Origin: Desulfobacteraceae bacterium
Lineage (GTDB): Bacteria; Desulfobacterota; Desulfobacteria; Desulfobacterales; UBA5852
Length of the DNA stretch: 64,000 nucleotides
Direction: 5' to 3'
Assembly: GCA_014237395.1 (NCBI GenBank)
Contig: JABZFP010000030.1
Span: forward strand, 496,001 to 560,000
Shown: positions 8,905-18,200 of the stretch, piece by piece
How positions within the stretch are numbered: position 1 is the first letter of the stretch
Layout of the letters: the number at the start of each line of letters is the position of its first letter
Notes under the pieces: model-generated
Seen by the model: only the letters and a program-made list of their open reading frames with translations
Database searches by the model: none
Told to the model about the DNA's origin: nothing
Made by a program: the position numbers and the translations under genes

Positions 8905-9504
8905 ATGAAACTCAATTTTTTCGAACGAATCTTCATTCTCAGCCCGTTTCGATCTCTGGTGCAACGCCATCTGGAAGCCCGGCAGTTGTTCGACCTGGGA
9001 GGTCTCACCGCCGGCAAAACTGTTTTGGAGGTCGGGTGCGGGCCAGGTGGGGGAATCGATCTGATCTACGATTTCTTTGGCGCCACGGCTGTCGATGCCT
9101 TCGATATGGATCCGGAGATGGTCGCGCGTATCCGCCAGCGCAAGTCATATCGAAAGCCGACAACACATCTCTGGACGGGAAATGTCCGCCAGATACCGGT
9201 GGCATCCAACCGCTACGACGCGGTCTTCAACTTCGGCGTTATTCATCACGTTGTGGATTGGCGTGCCGCCGTGGCGGAAGTTTTCCGGGTGCTGAAACCC
9301 GGTGGGCGATTTTTTTGTGAGGAAATCCTTAAACACTATATCACGCATCCGGTATGGGGACGGCTGATGAAACATCCACAAAACGACCGTTTTGATCGGG
9401 CCGCATTCGTCTCGGCGCTGAAGCATAGCGGATTTGACGTACGGCGTATCCGGGAGATGGCAAATCTATATTTGTGGGTGATTGCCGATAAACCGGGTGA
9501 ATAA
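8905..9504 (+). CDS. Class I SAM-dependent methyltransferase
   Basis: 199 residues from ATG 8905. An upstream in-frame ATG at 8833 would add 24 residues lacking family character. Motif I is VLEVGCGPGGG (about 32-42), the acidic SAM-ribose position is in FDMDPEM, and the post-motif region is YDAVFNFGVIHHVVDW, followed by VLKPGGRFFCEE. This is the standard layout of methyltransferase domain 11/25 proteins, which act on small molecules, quinones or lipids. Substrate unknown. It sits between a radical SAM protein and an SDR oxidoreductase on the same strand, so a small-molecule tailoring role is possible but not shown. Confidence 0.83.
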   Translation: MKLNFFERIFILSPFRSLVQRHLEARQLFDLGGLTAGKTVLEVGCGPGGGIDLIYDFFGATAVDAFDMDPEMVARIRQRKSYRKPTTHLWTGNVRQIPVASNRYDAVFNFGVIHHVVDWRAAVAEVFRVLKPGGRFFCEEILKHYITHPVWGRLMKHPQNDRFDRAAFVSALKHSGFDVRRIREMANLYLWVIADKPGE

Positions 9505-9602
9505 CCATTGCGGCACAGCTTTTAGGGGCCATGGACATTGTCGGCCCCATAACGATGCTTTCACGATCTGCGTGCATACGATCGGGAAAGGAAGGCAAGC
9601 GA

Positions 9603-10316
9603 ATGGATCAGAAGCATTATGTCATCATCGGAGGCAGTTCGGGAATCGGGTGGGAGGTGACCCGGCAGTTGGCCGCCCAAGGCCACCACGTAATCGTGGG
9701 GTCACGAACATCGGAAAAGGTGACAGGCATCACCGGCGTGATGCATATGCCCCTGGACGTCACGACTGACCCAATACCCGCAGATGCCCTGCCGAAAAAG
9801 ATTGACGGATTGGTCTACTGCCCGGGATCGATCCGACTGCGCCCCTTCCGTGGACTCAAGGAAGAGGATTTTATTGCTGATTATCAGATCAATGTCCTCG
9901 GTGCGGTGCGGTCGATTCAGGCCTGTCTTCCGGCGCTCAAGAAAGCCGATAATCATCCCGGCATCGTTCTTTTCAGCACGGTTGCGGTGCAGACCGGCAT
10001 GCCCTACCATGCCAGCATCGCCAGTGCGAAAGGGGCCGTGGAAGGTCTCACACGCTCCCTGGCAGCCGAACTGGCCCCCAAAATCAGGGTCAATGCCGTC
10101 GCGCCCTCTCTGACGGCCACTCCCCTGGCCGCGTCTCTTCTCAACGGTGAAGAAAAGCAGAAAGCGGCCGACGACCGCCATCCGCTCAAACGTATCGGCC
10201 AGCCGCCGGAGATCGCCGCCGCGGCCCTTTACCTTCTGGGCGAAGCCGGGTCCTGGGTGACAGGCCAGATTCTCCATGTGGACGGCGGCATGGGAGCCTT
10301 GCGCACCTTTAAGTAA
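9603..10316 (+). CDS. SDR-family protein with atypical catalytic Tyr position
   Basis: 237 residues from the ATG at 9603, chosen because AAGGAAGG lies 7-8 bases upstream. The N-terminal dinucleotide site is IIGGSSGIGWEV, later GLVYCPGS (NNAG-equivalent degenerate) and LFSTVAVQTGMPYHASIASAKGA is the catalytic region. In classical SDRs the active site is YxxxK; here the residue four before the Lys is Ile (IASAK), and the nearest Tyr is eight residues before the Lys. The C-terminal WVTGQILHVDGGMG is canonical. The family reduces or oxidises carbonyl/alcohol groups with NAD(P)H, but this member may be catalytically altered. Confidence 0.83.
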   Translation: MDQKHYVIIGGSSGIGWEVTRQLAAQGHHVIVGSRTSEKVTGITGVMHMPLDVTTDPIPADALPKKIDGLVYCPGSIRLRPFRGLKEEDFIADYQINVLGAVRSIQACLPALKKADNHPGIVLFSTVAVQTGMPYHASIASAKGAVEGLTRSLAAELAPKIRVNAVAPSLTATPLAASLLNGEEKQKAADDRHPLKRIGQPPEIAAAALYLLGEAGSWVTGQILHVDGGMGALRTFK

Positions 10317-10463
10317 AATATCAAGGCCCATGGTGAAGACGGCTGCGATGCATTCCAGGCTCACCTGGGCCGCTATCACCTATCGCGTATGTTTTGCCAG
10401 ATCAGAGCGGCTGGGCACGCTGCCCGCGCGCAACTTTAAATCCTAAACACAGGAGCGTTATTG

Positions 10464-10853
10464 ATGGAACTTTCCCAATACTTCGAAAATGTTAACGGGA
10501 TCGGTGTGTTGGCCACGGCCGACGGCAACGGACAGGTCAATTCTGCCATTTACGCCAAGCCGCACTTCATGGAAGACGGCACCCTGGCGTTTATCATGCG
10601 GGATCGCCTGTCCCATGCGAACCTGCAGTCCAATCCCTTTGCAAGCTACCTTTTTGTGGAGCATCGCCGCGGATACAACGGCAAGCGCGTCTATCTGAAG
10701 AAAATCCGGGAAGAAAAAGAGACCGAGCGGCTCTATGAACTCCGGCGTCGCCGCTTCACCTCGGATACCGATCCTGAAAAAGACCCCAAATTCCTCGTTT
10801 TCTTCGAGTTGGTGCGGGTGCGGCCCCTCCTGGGAGACGATAAGGACGCTTGA
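10464..10853 (+). CDS. Pyridoxamine 5'-phosphate oxidase-like flavin-fold protein
   Basis: 129 residues. The ATG at 10464 is chosen over the TTG one codon earlier because AGGAG lies 8 bases upstream. The sequence MELSQYFENVNGIGVLATAD, then AIYAKPHFMEDGTLAFIMRD and NPFASYLFVE, matches the split beta-barrel of the PNPOx-like/FMN-binding superfamily. These small proteins bind FMN, F420 or heme and act as reductases or general stress proteins. True PdxH is longer and has PLP-binding residues not seen here, so vitamin B6 synthesis should not be assumed. It stands alone between the SDR gene and element C. Confidence 0.78.
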   Translation: MELSQYFENVNGIGVLATADGNGQVNSAIYAKPHFMEDGTLAFIMRDRLSHANLQSNPFASYLFVEHRRGYNGKRVYLKKIREEKETERLYELRRRRFTSDTDPEKDPKFLVFFELVRVRPLLGDDKDA

Positions 10854-10869
10854 CCGCAAAGATGACAAT

Positions 10870-11011
10870 AAGTGGTTTTTAAACCTCAGATCGCGTTCAA
10901 GAGAAAGGTGCAGCTTGATCAAAAAACGGGCGCATATTCAATGATATCTGAGCATTCTGAAGATAGCTGTGACACCGCTGTGGCGTGTTAGATGGGGTTT
11001 TGAAACCACTT
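10870..11011. repeat. MITE-like palindromic element C
   Basis: 142 bp bounded by an imperfect inverted repeat: AAGTGGTTTTTAAACCTC at 10870-10887 and, read from the other strand at 10994-11011, AAGTGGTTTCAAAACCCC (15 of 18 identical). It contains no ORF of note and lies immediately upstream of the photolyase gene, so it may carry or disturb that gene's promoter. Its length, terminal symmetry and an AGATC box just inside the left end resemble elements A and B. Confidence 0.55.
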
Positions 11012-11033
11012 CTAATCAAAAGGACCGAACGGA

Positions 11034-12581
11034 ATGGTTAAGGGGAAAATTCTGCGGCTGATCCTGGGCGACCAGTTGAACGCCCAGCACAGCTGGTTCC
11101 GGCAGCCACAGACCCATATCGTTTACATCATGATGGAGGTGCGCCAGGAGACCGACTACGTCAGACACCATCTCCAGAAGGTGGTCGGCTTCTTTGCCGC
11201 CATGCGTCATTTTGCCGAAGCCTTGTCCCGACAGGGGCATCGTGTCATTTATCTCGGCCTGGACGATCCCGAAAATGAGCAGGGCCTCGAGGAAAACCTT
11301 GTAAAATGGATTCGCAAGGAACACGCCAGCCGTCTGGAATATCTGCTCCCGGACGAATATCGTTTGGATCGCCAGCTGGCAACGATGGCAGAACGCCTGC
11401 CGATTCCCGTGGCTGCTGTCGACACCGAACACTTCCTGACCGCCAGGGGAGATGTCGAGGCGCTGTTCAAGGGCAAAAAGCGGTTTCTCATGGAGACTTT
11501 TTATCGCCACATGCGCCGGAAACATGCCATTCTCATGGAGGAGGACGGTCGACCGCTGGGCGGTAAATGGAATTACGACCACAATAACCGCAACCGGTAC
11601 GACGGTGCCGTGCCACTGCCGTCCGCCAAGGCATACCGCAACGATGTCAGTGATATCGTCGCAATGATCAAACGCTGCGGTGTAAAAACCATCGGCGAGA
11701 TTGACCCGCAACGTTTTGTCTGGCCGGTCAACCGAAAACAAGCCGAGAATCAGCTGCAAGAATTCGTTCAGAACAGGCTGGCCCATTTCGGCACCTATCA
11801 GGATGCCATGGTGACGGATAACGGGTCCCTGTTTCATTCACGGCTGTCCTTTGCGCTTAACACCAAGATGCTGCATCCCATGGAAGTGATTCTGGCGGCC
11901 ATCACGGCGGCCCAGGAAAAAGAAGACCAGGAAATCGGGCTCGGACAGCTGGAAGGGTTTGTACGGCAGGTACTCGGCTGGCGGGAATACATGCGCGGCA
12001 TATACTGGGCCCACATGCCGCAATATGAAGCCCTTAATCACTTCGATCATCAGGTCCGTCTGCCGGATTATTATTGGACGGCGGATACGCACATGAACTG
12101 CATGCGTGTCTCGATATCCCAGTCCCTCGAGACGGCCTACGCCCATCATATCCAACGGCTGATGATCACAGGCAATTTTGCCCTGCTGGCGGGCGTGCAT
12201 CCGGATGAAGTGGATGCCTGGTATCTGGGGATTTATATCGATGCCATCCAGTGGGTAGAGATTGTCAACACACGCGGGATGAGCCAATTTGCCGACGGCG
12301 GCGTCGTGGCCACCAAACCGTATGTCTCCTCGGCCAATTACATTCGGAAGATGAGTGACTATTGCAGCGCTTGCCGGTATGACCCCGGAAAGCGCACGGG
12401 GGCGCAGGCCTGTCCGTTCAACAGCCTCTATTGGGATTTTCTTCACCGGCATCGCGACAGGCTTGCCGGGAATCACCGGCTGGCCATGATCTACCGCTCC
12501 TGGGATCGCATGACAGACGAAACCCGGCAGGGGCTTCTAAAACAGGCCCGCCACTACCGCGCGGCTCTCGAAACCCTGTAA
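11034..12581 (+). CDS. Iron-sulfur (6-4) photolyase / bacterial cryptochrome
   Basis: 515 residues, the usual length for the FeS-BCP group (deoxyribodipyrimidine photolyase-related, CryPro/PhrB type). It starts KILRLILGDQLN and carries GGKWNYDHNNRNRY, a family signature. Four cysteines, C356, C444, C447 and C460, have the spacing of the 4Fe-4S ligands of Agrobacterium PhrB (350, 438, 441, 454 from memory), all shifted by six. Members bind FAD and a lumazine-type antenna and repair (6-4) photoproducts in light. The reading frame is intact and the ribosome site AAGGAC lies 8 bases upstream. A repair role in a presumed anaerobe implies exposure to light or surface sediment. Confidence 0.9.
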   Translation: MVKGKILRLILGDQLNAQHSWFRQPQTHIVYIMMEVRQETDYVRHHLQKVVGFFAAMRHFAEALSRQGHRVIYLGLDDPENEQGLEENLVKWIRKEHASRLEYLLPDEYRLDRQLATMAERLPIPVAAVDTEHFLTARGDVEALFKGKKRFLMETFYRHMRRKHAILMEEDGRPLGGKWNYDHNNRNRYDGAVPLPSAKAYRNDVSDIVAMIKRCGVKTIGEIDPQRFVWPVNRKQAENQLQEFVQNRLAHFGTYQDAMVTDNGSLFHSRLSFALNTKMLHPMEVILAAITAAQEKEDQEIGLGQLEGFVRQVLGWREYMRGIYWAHMPQYEALNHFDHQVRLPDYYWTADTHMNCMRVSISQSLETAYAHHIQRLMITGNFALLAGVHPDEVDAWYLGIYIDAIQWVEIVNTRGMSQFADGGVVATKPYVSSANYIRKMSDYCSACRYDPGKRTGAQACPFNSLYWDFLHRHRDRLAGNHRLAMIYRSWDRMTDETRQGLLKQARHYRAALETL

Positions 12582-12828
12582 CATCCTGTGGCCTTATCAG
12601 GAACAAGCGAAAAGACAATGCTGCCAGACGGCATTGACCGATTCTTACCGCGGTCGGGGTCTTATCCCTTCCATACCCCTGGCATCTATCCAATCGCCAT
12701 TTATATAGGAATCTCGACGGTTGAAGTCGTATCCAATGGTTGCTATGGTCAACAGGGCGGCGGTCATCAGGCCTCTCCATTTTTATCCAGAGCCCAAGGT
12801 TGATGGATCCGCAAGAAGTCATGGATCA

Positions 12829-12951
12829 GACGGTTTCGTTAAACGTTCGAGATCAAGGCTTGCGAATTCAGAAGAAAGAGGCGTACTTTTCGTACGCCGC
12901 AGTGACGAGGGATACGCGTAACGCCGATATCGGACGTTTAACGAAACCGTC
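12829..12951. mobile_element. MITE-like palindromic element B
   Basis: A 123-bp unit bounded by a perfect 18-bp inverted repeat (GACGGTTTCGTTAAACGT at 12829-12846, its complement at 12934-12951). Allowing two mismatches the symmetry extends to about 26 bp. Inside are a GGCGTAC / GTACGCC hairpin and the boxes AGATCAAGGC and AACGCCGATAT, shared with element A at 4731-4894. The unit ends 20 bp before the GTG start of the QueG-like gene. No ORF or transposase lies within it. Confidence 0.75.
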
Positions 12952-12971
12952 AAGGTTAACGGGAGCACGTC

Positions 12972-13667
12972 GTGGACCCTGCCCTGCCAATTGAAAAGAT
13001 CGCGGCCCGAGCCCTTTCGCTGGGGGCGTCGCTTGTTGGTGCAGCCCATGTCGTTACGCTTCTGGCGTCTCCTTCCCACCGGCGTTATCCGGTTGATCGG
13101 CGGGTGTGTGACGCCCGCTCCGTGCTTGTCCTTGCCCTGGCGCATGACGAAGCGAAGTCGGAGATGGACTGGTGGGACAACCGGCCGGGCCGAACCCCAG
13201 GCAATCGCCGGCTGATCAAGATCAATCGAAAACTGACAAAGTGGTTTCGAAAAACGTATGCGGTCGAAGCGAAGGAACTGCCCTATCACGCTCACCAGAG
13301 AGGGGTGTTTCTAAAGGATGCCGCGGTCCTGGCGGGACTGGGGGTGGTGGGCAAGAACAACCTGCTCGTCACACCGGAATATGGTCCCCGGGTTCGCCTC
13401 AGAGCGCTGCTGCTGGACCGTCATCTGCAGTGTACGGGGCCGCTGGCCGGTTTTTCCCCCTGCGATGCATGCAAGGGATTCTGTCTCCAGGCTTGTCCGA
13501 TCGAGGCGTTTGCCGGTGGGGCCTACCGGCATGATCGTTGCCGGCAGCAGTTGGAAAAAAACGAGAGCGACCCCGTCGTGCTGGCCTCGCCGGTGGTGGG
13601 GATGCCGACCCGTTTCAAGATCGCCTATTGCCGCCTGTGTGAGCTGGCCTGTCCGGTGGGTCGCTGA
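12972..13667 (+). CDS. QueG-like 4Fe-4S ferredoxin-type protein
   Basis: 231 residues from a GTG start with GGGAG about 7 bases upstream. The C-terminal half has two cysteine clusters, CDACKGFCLQACP and CRLCELACP, matching the two 4Fe-4S sites of epoxyqueuosine reductase relatives. The middle VFLKDAAVLAGLGVVGKNNLL resembles the conserved region of that family. It is much shorter than QueG (about 350 or more residues) and lacks its C-terminal repeats, so epoxyqueuosine reduction is unlikely. It is better called an uncharacterised epoxyqueuosine-reductase-related electron-transfer protein. It converges with the methyltransferase gene, 6 bp apart. Confidence 0.78.
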   Translation: MDPALPIEKIAARALSLGASLVGAAHVVTLLASPSHRRYPVDRRVCDARSVLVLALAHDEAKSEMDWWDNRPGRTPGNRRLIKINRKLTKWFRKTYAVEAKELPYHAHQRGVFLKDAAVLAGLGVVGKNNLLVTPEYGPRVRLRALLLDRHLQCTGPLAGFSPCDACKGFCLQACPIEAFAGGAYRHDRCRQQLEKNESDPVVLASPVVGMPTRFKIAYCRLCELACPVGR

Positions 13668-13673
13668 AAGGGG

Positions 13674-14654
13674 TCAGGCCGGCGGTTGTCCGCAGACATA
13701 GATATCCCGCTGAGTGGAGTTTCCCGTATAGGCCGATATACGGGATAAATCCACCCCCCAGTATACCGAAGCGCCTCGCCGGAACCCGAGCCCGCTGCCC
13801 AGAATAAACCCCAACCCCCTGGACCAGTCGGCGTCATGTTCGAACGAACAGCCGCCGCAGGCCAGCACGCCGAGTTCACGGGAATAAGGCAGGATGACGA
13901 TCTGGTTCGGGCCTTGTTTAATCCTCAAGTTTAGGGATTCCCCCTGCAGCAAATCGAGAAAAGATTTTCCCACACGGGGCTCGGGGTTGATCATCAAAAT
14001 GGTATCGACGGCCCCGACCGGCAGGCAACGCAGAAAATCCGCTTCGGCCCTGAGGACGACTAAGTTGGCGGGTGAATCTGTCTGAGTCGATAGCTGACGC
14101 GCGCGCCAGGCCCGGGCGATCTTGCCATAGCCGGAGCCATTGGAGGGCTGATGCGACCAGTCGTAAAGATCGGTGGCGATGATCCCGATGCCCGGGTTCT
14201 TCAGCGCAATTTGTCGGGCGGCCTCACCATCTCCGCACCCAATTTCCAGTAAAACCTGCGGCATTCTTAATAGACTGTTCAGCTTTCGGACGTCAGGGGT
14301 GCTGTTCTCCCGGCAAAGGAGATAACGCAAGCGGTCTGATATATCGGAGCGGGTGGTATGGCCGTGGTCGTTTACGAGACGGGATTGCCAGTTTGCCTTT
14401 GACAGGAGGAGAACGTTTTCAGGGGCAGGCGATGGCGTACGCTGCTTTTGAGGGGCGTTGCAGGATAACGGTGCGTCATTACGATCCGGAAGATAAAAGA
14501 TGGTTCCGCGGCAATTCCTGCGGCGTGCAAGCGCCTGAAAGAGGTAGCTGATGCGGCGCCAGACCGTCCGGCTGACAGTAGCGATCCATTTCCCCAATTC
14601 GACCGTGCTCCCGGTAACCGATCTGTTGCCTGCTGCGTTTAATGCAAATTGCAT
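13674..14654 (-). CDS. Class I methyltransferase-like protein
   Basis: 326 residues from the ATG at 14654. A longer ORF starting at 14732 would overlap the putative -35 box described below, so the inner ATG is preferred. The first 130 residues are basic and unassigned. Residues 135-150 carry the SAM-binding motif LLEIGCGDGEAARQIA, followed by IIATDLYDW (acidic ribose-binding position) and AVDTILMINPEPRVGKSFLDLL. The latter loosely recalls the TrmB tRNA-methyltransferase region after motif IV, though the characteristic PDPW is not present. The C-terminus has an unusual glycine-rich LGFILGSGLGFRRG stretch. Substrate unknown; the methyltransferase fold is clear, the TrmB relationship is only suggestive. 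Confidence 0.65.
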   Translation of the reverse strand: MQFALNAAGNRSVTGSTVELGKWIATVSRTVWRRISYLFQALARRRNCRGTIFYLPDRNDAPLSCNAPQKQRTPSPAPENVLLLSKANWQSRLVNDHGHTTRSDISDRLRYLLCRENSTPDVRKLNSLLRMPQVLLEIGCGDGEAARQIALKNPGIGIIATDLYDWSHQPSNGSGYGKIARAWRARQLSTQTDSPANLVVLRAEADFLRCLPVGAVDTILMINPEPRVGKSFLDLLQGESLNLRIKQGPNQIVILPYSRELGVLACGGCSFEHDADWSRGLGFILGSGLGFRRGASVYWGVDLSRISAYTGNSTQRDIYVCGQPPA

Positions 14655-14702
14655 CGACAGCTTTAGGGGGATTCCGAATCCCTGCTGTTTTTGTAATACT
14701 AA

Positions 14703-14732
14703 AATAAACACCGGGGTGGGGCTGTTTGTCAA
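14703..14732 (-). promoter_or_regulatory. Putative sigma-70 promoter of the methyltransferase gene
   Basis: On the minus strand TTGACA (14732-14727) is separated by 18 bases from TTTATT (14708-14703). Transcription would start near 14695, about 40 bases upstream of the chosen ATG at 14654. Confidence 0.5.
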
Positions 14733-15264
14733 TTGTTTTCGACGATTAATTCTTGGCCCCCCTATACGGCTGCTTTTGGGACCCGCACCTTGATTTCGGA
14801 CGCCGCCATTGGCAGCGCAGGACAGGTCGCTTTTGGCCGATTTGAGGCCCGGCCTTTTTTAGGGATCAGGACGTCATGGCAGGGGGTGACGCCCTTCTAT
14901 CATGCACTGTTAACAGGGCAGACTGCCCAGCGCGCAGTGCGAGTCACAAAGGTCACTGGCATCGATATTGGTATGAATCCGAAAAAAAAGAGCTGATTTT
15001 TCCATGCTGTTGATCCACGAACGGCACGCTTGGTCGTGGAACCTGACGGTGCTTGGGTTCCCATCATCCTGATATTAAAACCGAATTCATTAAAATTCCC
15101 ACCGCCTCGCACAAGGCCGCCTCGGCTTACCTACCCCTTTTCACGGATAAGAAGCTGTTCTTGAGATGTTTGGCATTCCTTTTGCCAAAGGAGCAGGGCG
15201 TTCCTCTTGACGGATGGGGTGCACGTCGGCCCTTTCTTCCCCACAACTTTGGGATGCTAACACT
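14733..15264. other. Long non-coding leader upstream of envelope operon
   Basis: Over 500 bp without a convincing gene between divergent transcription units. It includes two adjacent small stems sharing two bases: CCACGA/TCGTGG at 15015-15039 and GGAACC/GGTTCC at 15038-15061. These could alternate in an RNA leader. I see no match to a riboswitch that I know, no tRNA and no clear promoter hexamers. Confidence 0.35.
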
Positions 15265-18200
15265 ATGAATTGGCTTGTGCGGTTTTCAAAAAGAAGCAAT
15301 CAAGGCCATCACCCGTTACCGTTACCATCGATCTTCCGGTTGGGCAGACAGGCGGGTTTCCCGTACCTTTTTAAAACAAAACATTTCGCCATTTTTCTTT
15401 TTATTGGTTTATGCTTTTTTCTGTGGCGTCCCATTGCGCTTTTCGCCGCGAGTACGGTCGAGAATCAGGTTGTCTACATCAAGTCCGGCGGCGATTCTTT
15501 TGCCGCCATACTCGTGCCTGACCATTCGCCCGGATCGGTTCCCAATGATCCAGCCTTGGTCGAGGCCACAACCAACGGCGAACCAACGGCGTTTCAACTG
15601 GCCCCCGGTTCCGAAGGGCAAATGGACTTGGGCGGCAAACTGCCCGGCCTTGAAGACGGACGCCACCGCGGTGCCATAAAGACTTTGACCCCGGCCGGCG
15701 ACCAGAAAGACCGCAAAGTGCTTCTTTTCATCGTGGATTCCAAGCCCCCGCTTATCGAACGCATAGAACCCGCAGGCGATTTTTTCCCACGCAGCGCAGG
15801 CGCGATTCGCTTCAGGATCACCGATCCGGAAAACGGCTCGGGGGTTTCCATCGATCCTGCGGAATGCGCGTTGAACGTGGCGGTCAGTGGTGCCACCTTC
15901 CAAAACAGAACACTCTCCTTCAGGGAGAACGAACTCGACCTGACAGTTTTTGTCGCGTTTCCAGGAGGGGCCGCCGAGCATGATGCCAACTTCACCGTTT
16001 CGGTATCCCTTCAGGATCGGGCCGGCAATGTCGGGCAGGCCAGCGAAACATTTACCATCAGGAGTCTGGTCTCCCCCCTATTTACCATTTATCAATGCGG
16101 ATACCAGGACACCTATATTGAAACAGGCGGCGAATTCCTGGTGGAACCTGCCTACAGTGCTATGACCCTGCGAGTCGGAGGGGATCGGCAACTCAATGTG
16201 TTCGTGCGCGGCTGTTTCGGGAAGAATTATCATTATCCGGATGACATTCGAAAGATAATGAGATCCAATGGGACTGATCACGAGACCGAAGCCGAAACCG
16301 TTGCCATGAACACCTTTTTCCAGAAAGTTGTCGGCGATCTGGTTGACATTCAAAGCGCTTCGGGAAACGTCACCATCCACAAACAGGAAGACAGCGATTT
16401 TAAGGACAGCCGGGTTTCATTCAGCATCGGACAACCAAATCCCGCCCCCATGGGCGACCAGATGGAAACGTTGCTGGTCACAGCGCCCGTGGCGTTCAGG
16501 ATTGATTCTTCTAAGGTCAATTTTTGCGCGTCCAGAAACCAGGTCAATCCTTATGACCCGGACGACTGCATCTACCATCACATCCCGGATGATGCCTTCA
16601 TCTATACCTTCGAGACCATTTCCATCCCCGTCTATTTGGAAGCTGCGCCCGCCCCCTTCAGCCTGAGTGTCGAGCAGCAAGACGACCACCTCGTCGCCAC
16701 GGTAAAAACCAGCCCTATCGAACTCATGGATACCGCTGCTTCCTGGTTCGCGTTTGACGGTGAAAAATACTGGTTTGACCGTCAGGGGGAAAATGGTGTG
16801 GCCAAGGGCCCGGCCCATGAGGGCCTGGTCCATTACCAAATAGCGGCAACCCATAAAATCGCCGCGTTTTCGAACCCGAACGGGAATGCCACCACCGGCA
16901 ATCGGACCATGATGAATAGCGGCGATATCATCGTTTGCCTGGATCCGCCTAAAATTGAAAATTTTCGCTATGACCGAGAGAAGAATACGCTGCATGCCAA
17001 CATAGATGATCAGGGGACGCCGCTGGCGGATCTCGCCATCGAACTCTGGCTTTCAAACTATCGCCTTGCGCATACCTTCGATCCGGCGACGGGAAGATTG
17101 GAAGCGGCACTTCCCTACACGCCGCTTGCGGTTTTAACCGCATCGCTATGTGTTACGGATTTTGCCGAACAGACCACCACGCGCAACTGTCAGGTCTTTG
17201 GAAAAACCGAATCGGACGATAGCGATGAGAATGCGCCGGATTCGTCGATCCGCGGTCCCTATACACAAACGCCTGGCACAAGCGACATCGATCGCGTGAT
17301 TGGCACCAAGGGGAATGGCAAGGCCCTGGTGGAGATCTGCGATAATGTAATGAAGTGGGGTTACGATAGAAACGGCCGCTTCGTTCCAATCGATAGCCAA
17401 CCCGGATCCATGCGACTGGTCCAATTGCGATCCCGTGATCCCGGGAATGCTGATGAGAGCAGGATGGCGGTTTCCAAAAATTTGCCGATCCATATGGAGT
17501 TCTTCGGAGATCGCTATGATTCCCACCGCTACGAGCCGATTCCAGAAAAGGCAGGAGGAATGACCTCCATATCGATAAAAGGCGGGCAATCGGCAAGTGG
17601 CGCCGGGCGGAATTTCTATTTCGCGGCAATGGCCAGGGACGGCAACCGTTATATCCCCTTACGGAATACCGGATTTGGATTCGGCTTATTCTTTACGTTG
17701 AAGGAATTCAAACAGTGCCGCATGGAGGAACGGGACATCCTGGCGCCGGTCATTCGCCCGACGTTTGATCCGGCAACCGATCGTCTGACGGCGTCGATCC
17801 ATGACCACGGCATGCCGTTATCCGTGCTCTCGATCAATCTGGCCGCCAAAAGCGATTCGAACCGAAATAGTGCCGACGGGGGATATCGATTGCACAACAC
17901 CGGCAGCCGTCTCCCGTTTACGTTCCAAAACGGGCTACTCGTCAGCCAGTTCGTTCCACCTTCTCGCGGGGAGTTTTTCGTTTTTGAGATTAGCGCCGAA
18001 GACAAAGCGGGCAACAGCAATCGTGTGTTCGTTGACGTTATGCTGCCACGGGAGCCCCCCGAGGTGAGCCTTGTGGCAGAAACGCAACATACCGGCCAGG
18101 TCATTCGCCGTCATGGAGGGCAGGGGTCCGCCTATATGACGGCGGAGGCCAGGGACGATTCCCAGATCGTTGCGGAGAAAACCACCCTGTGGCTGGACGA

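Noticed and set aside
8520..9320. A 266-residue ORF overlapping the radical SAM and methyltransferase genes
   Set aside because: It is in another frame of two well-supported genes and shows arginine-rich shadow composition.
14900..15120. Possible riboswitch in the leader of the envelope operon
   Set aside because: Only short stems are visible and no conserved riboswitch core was recognised.
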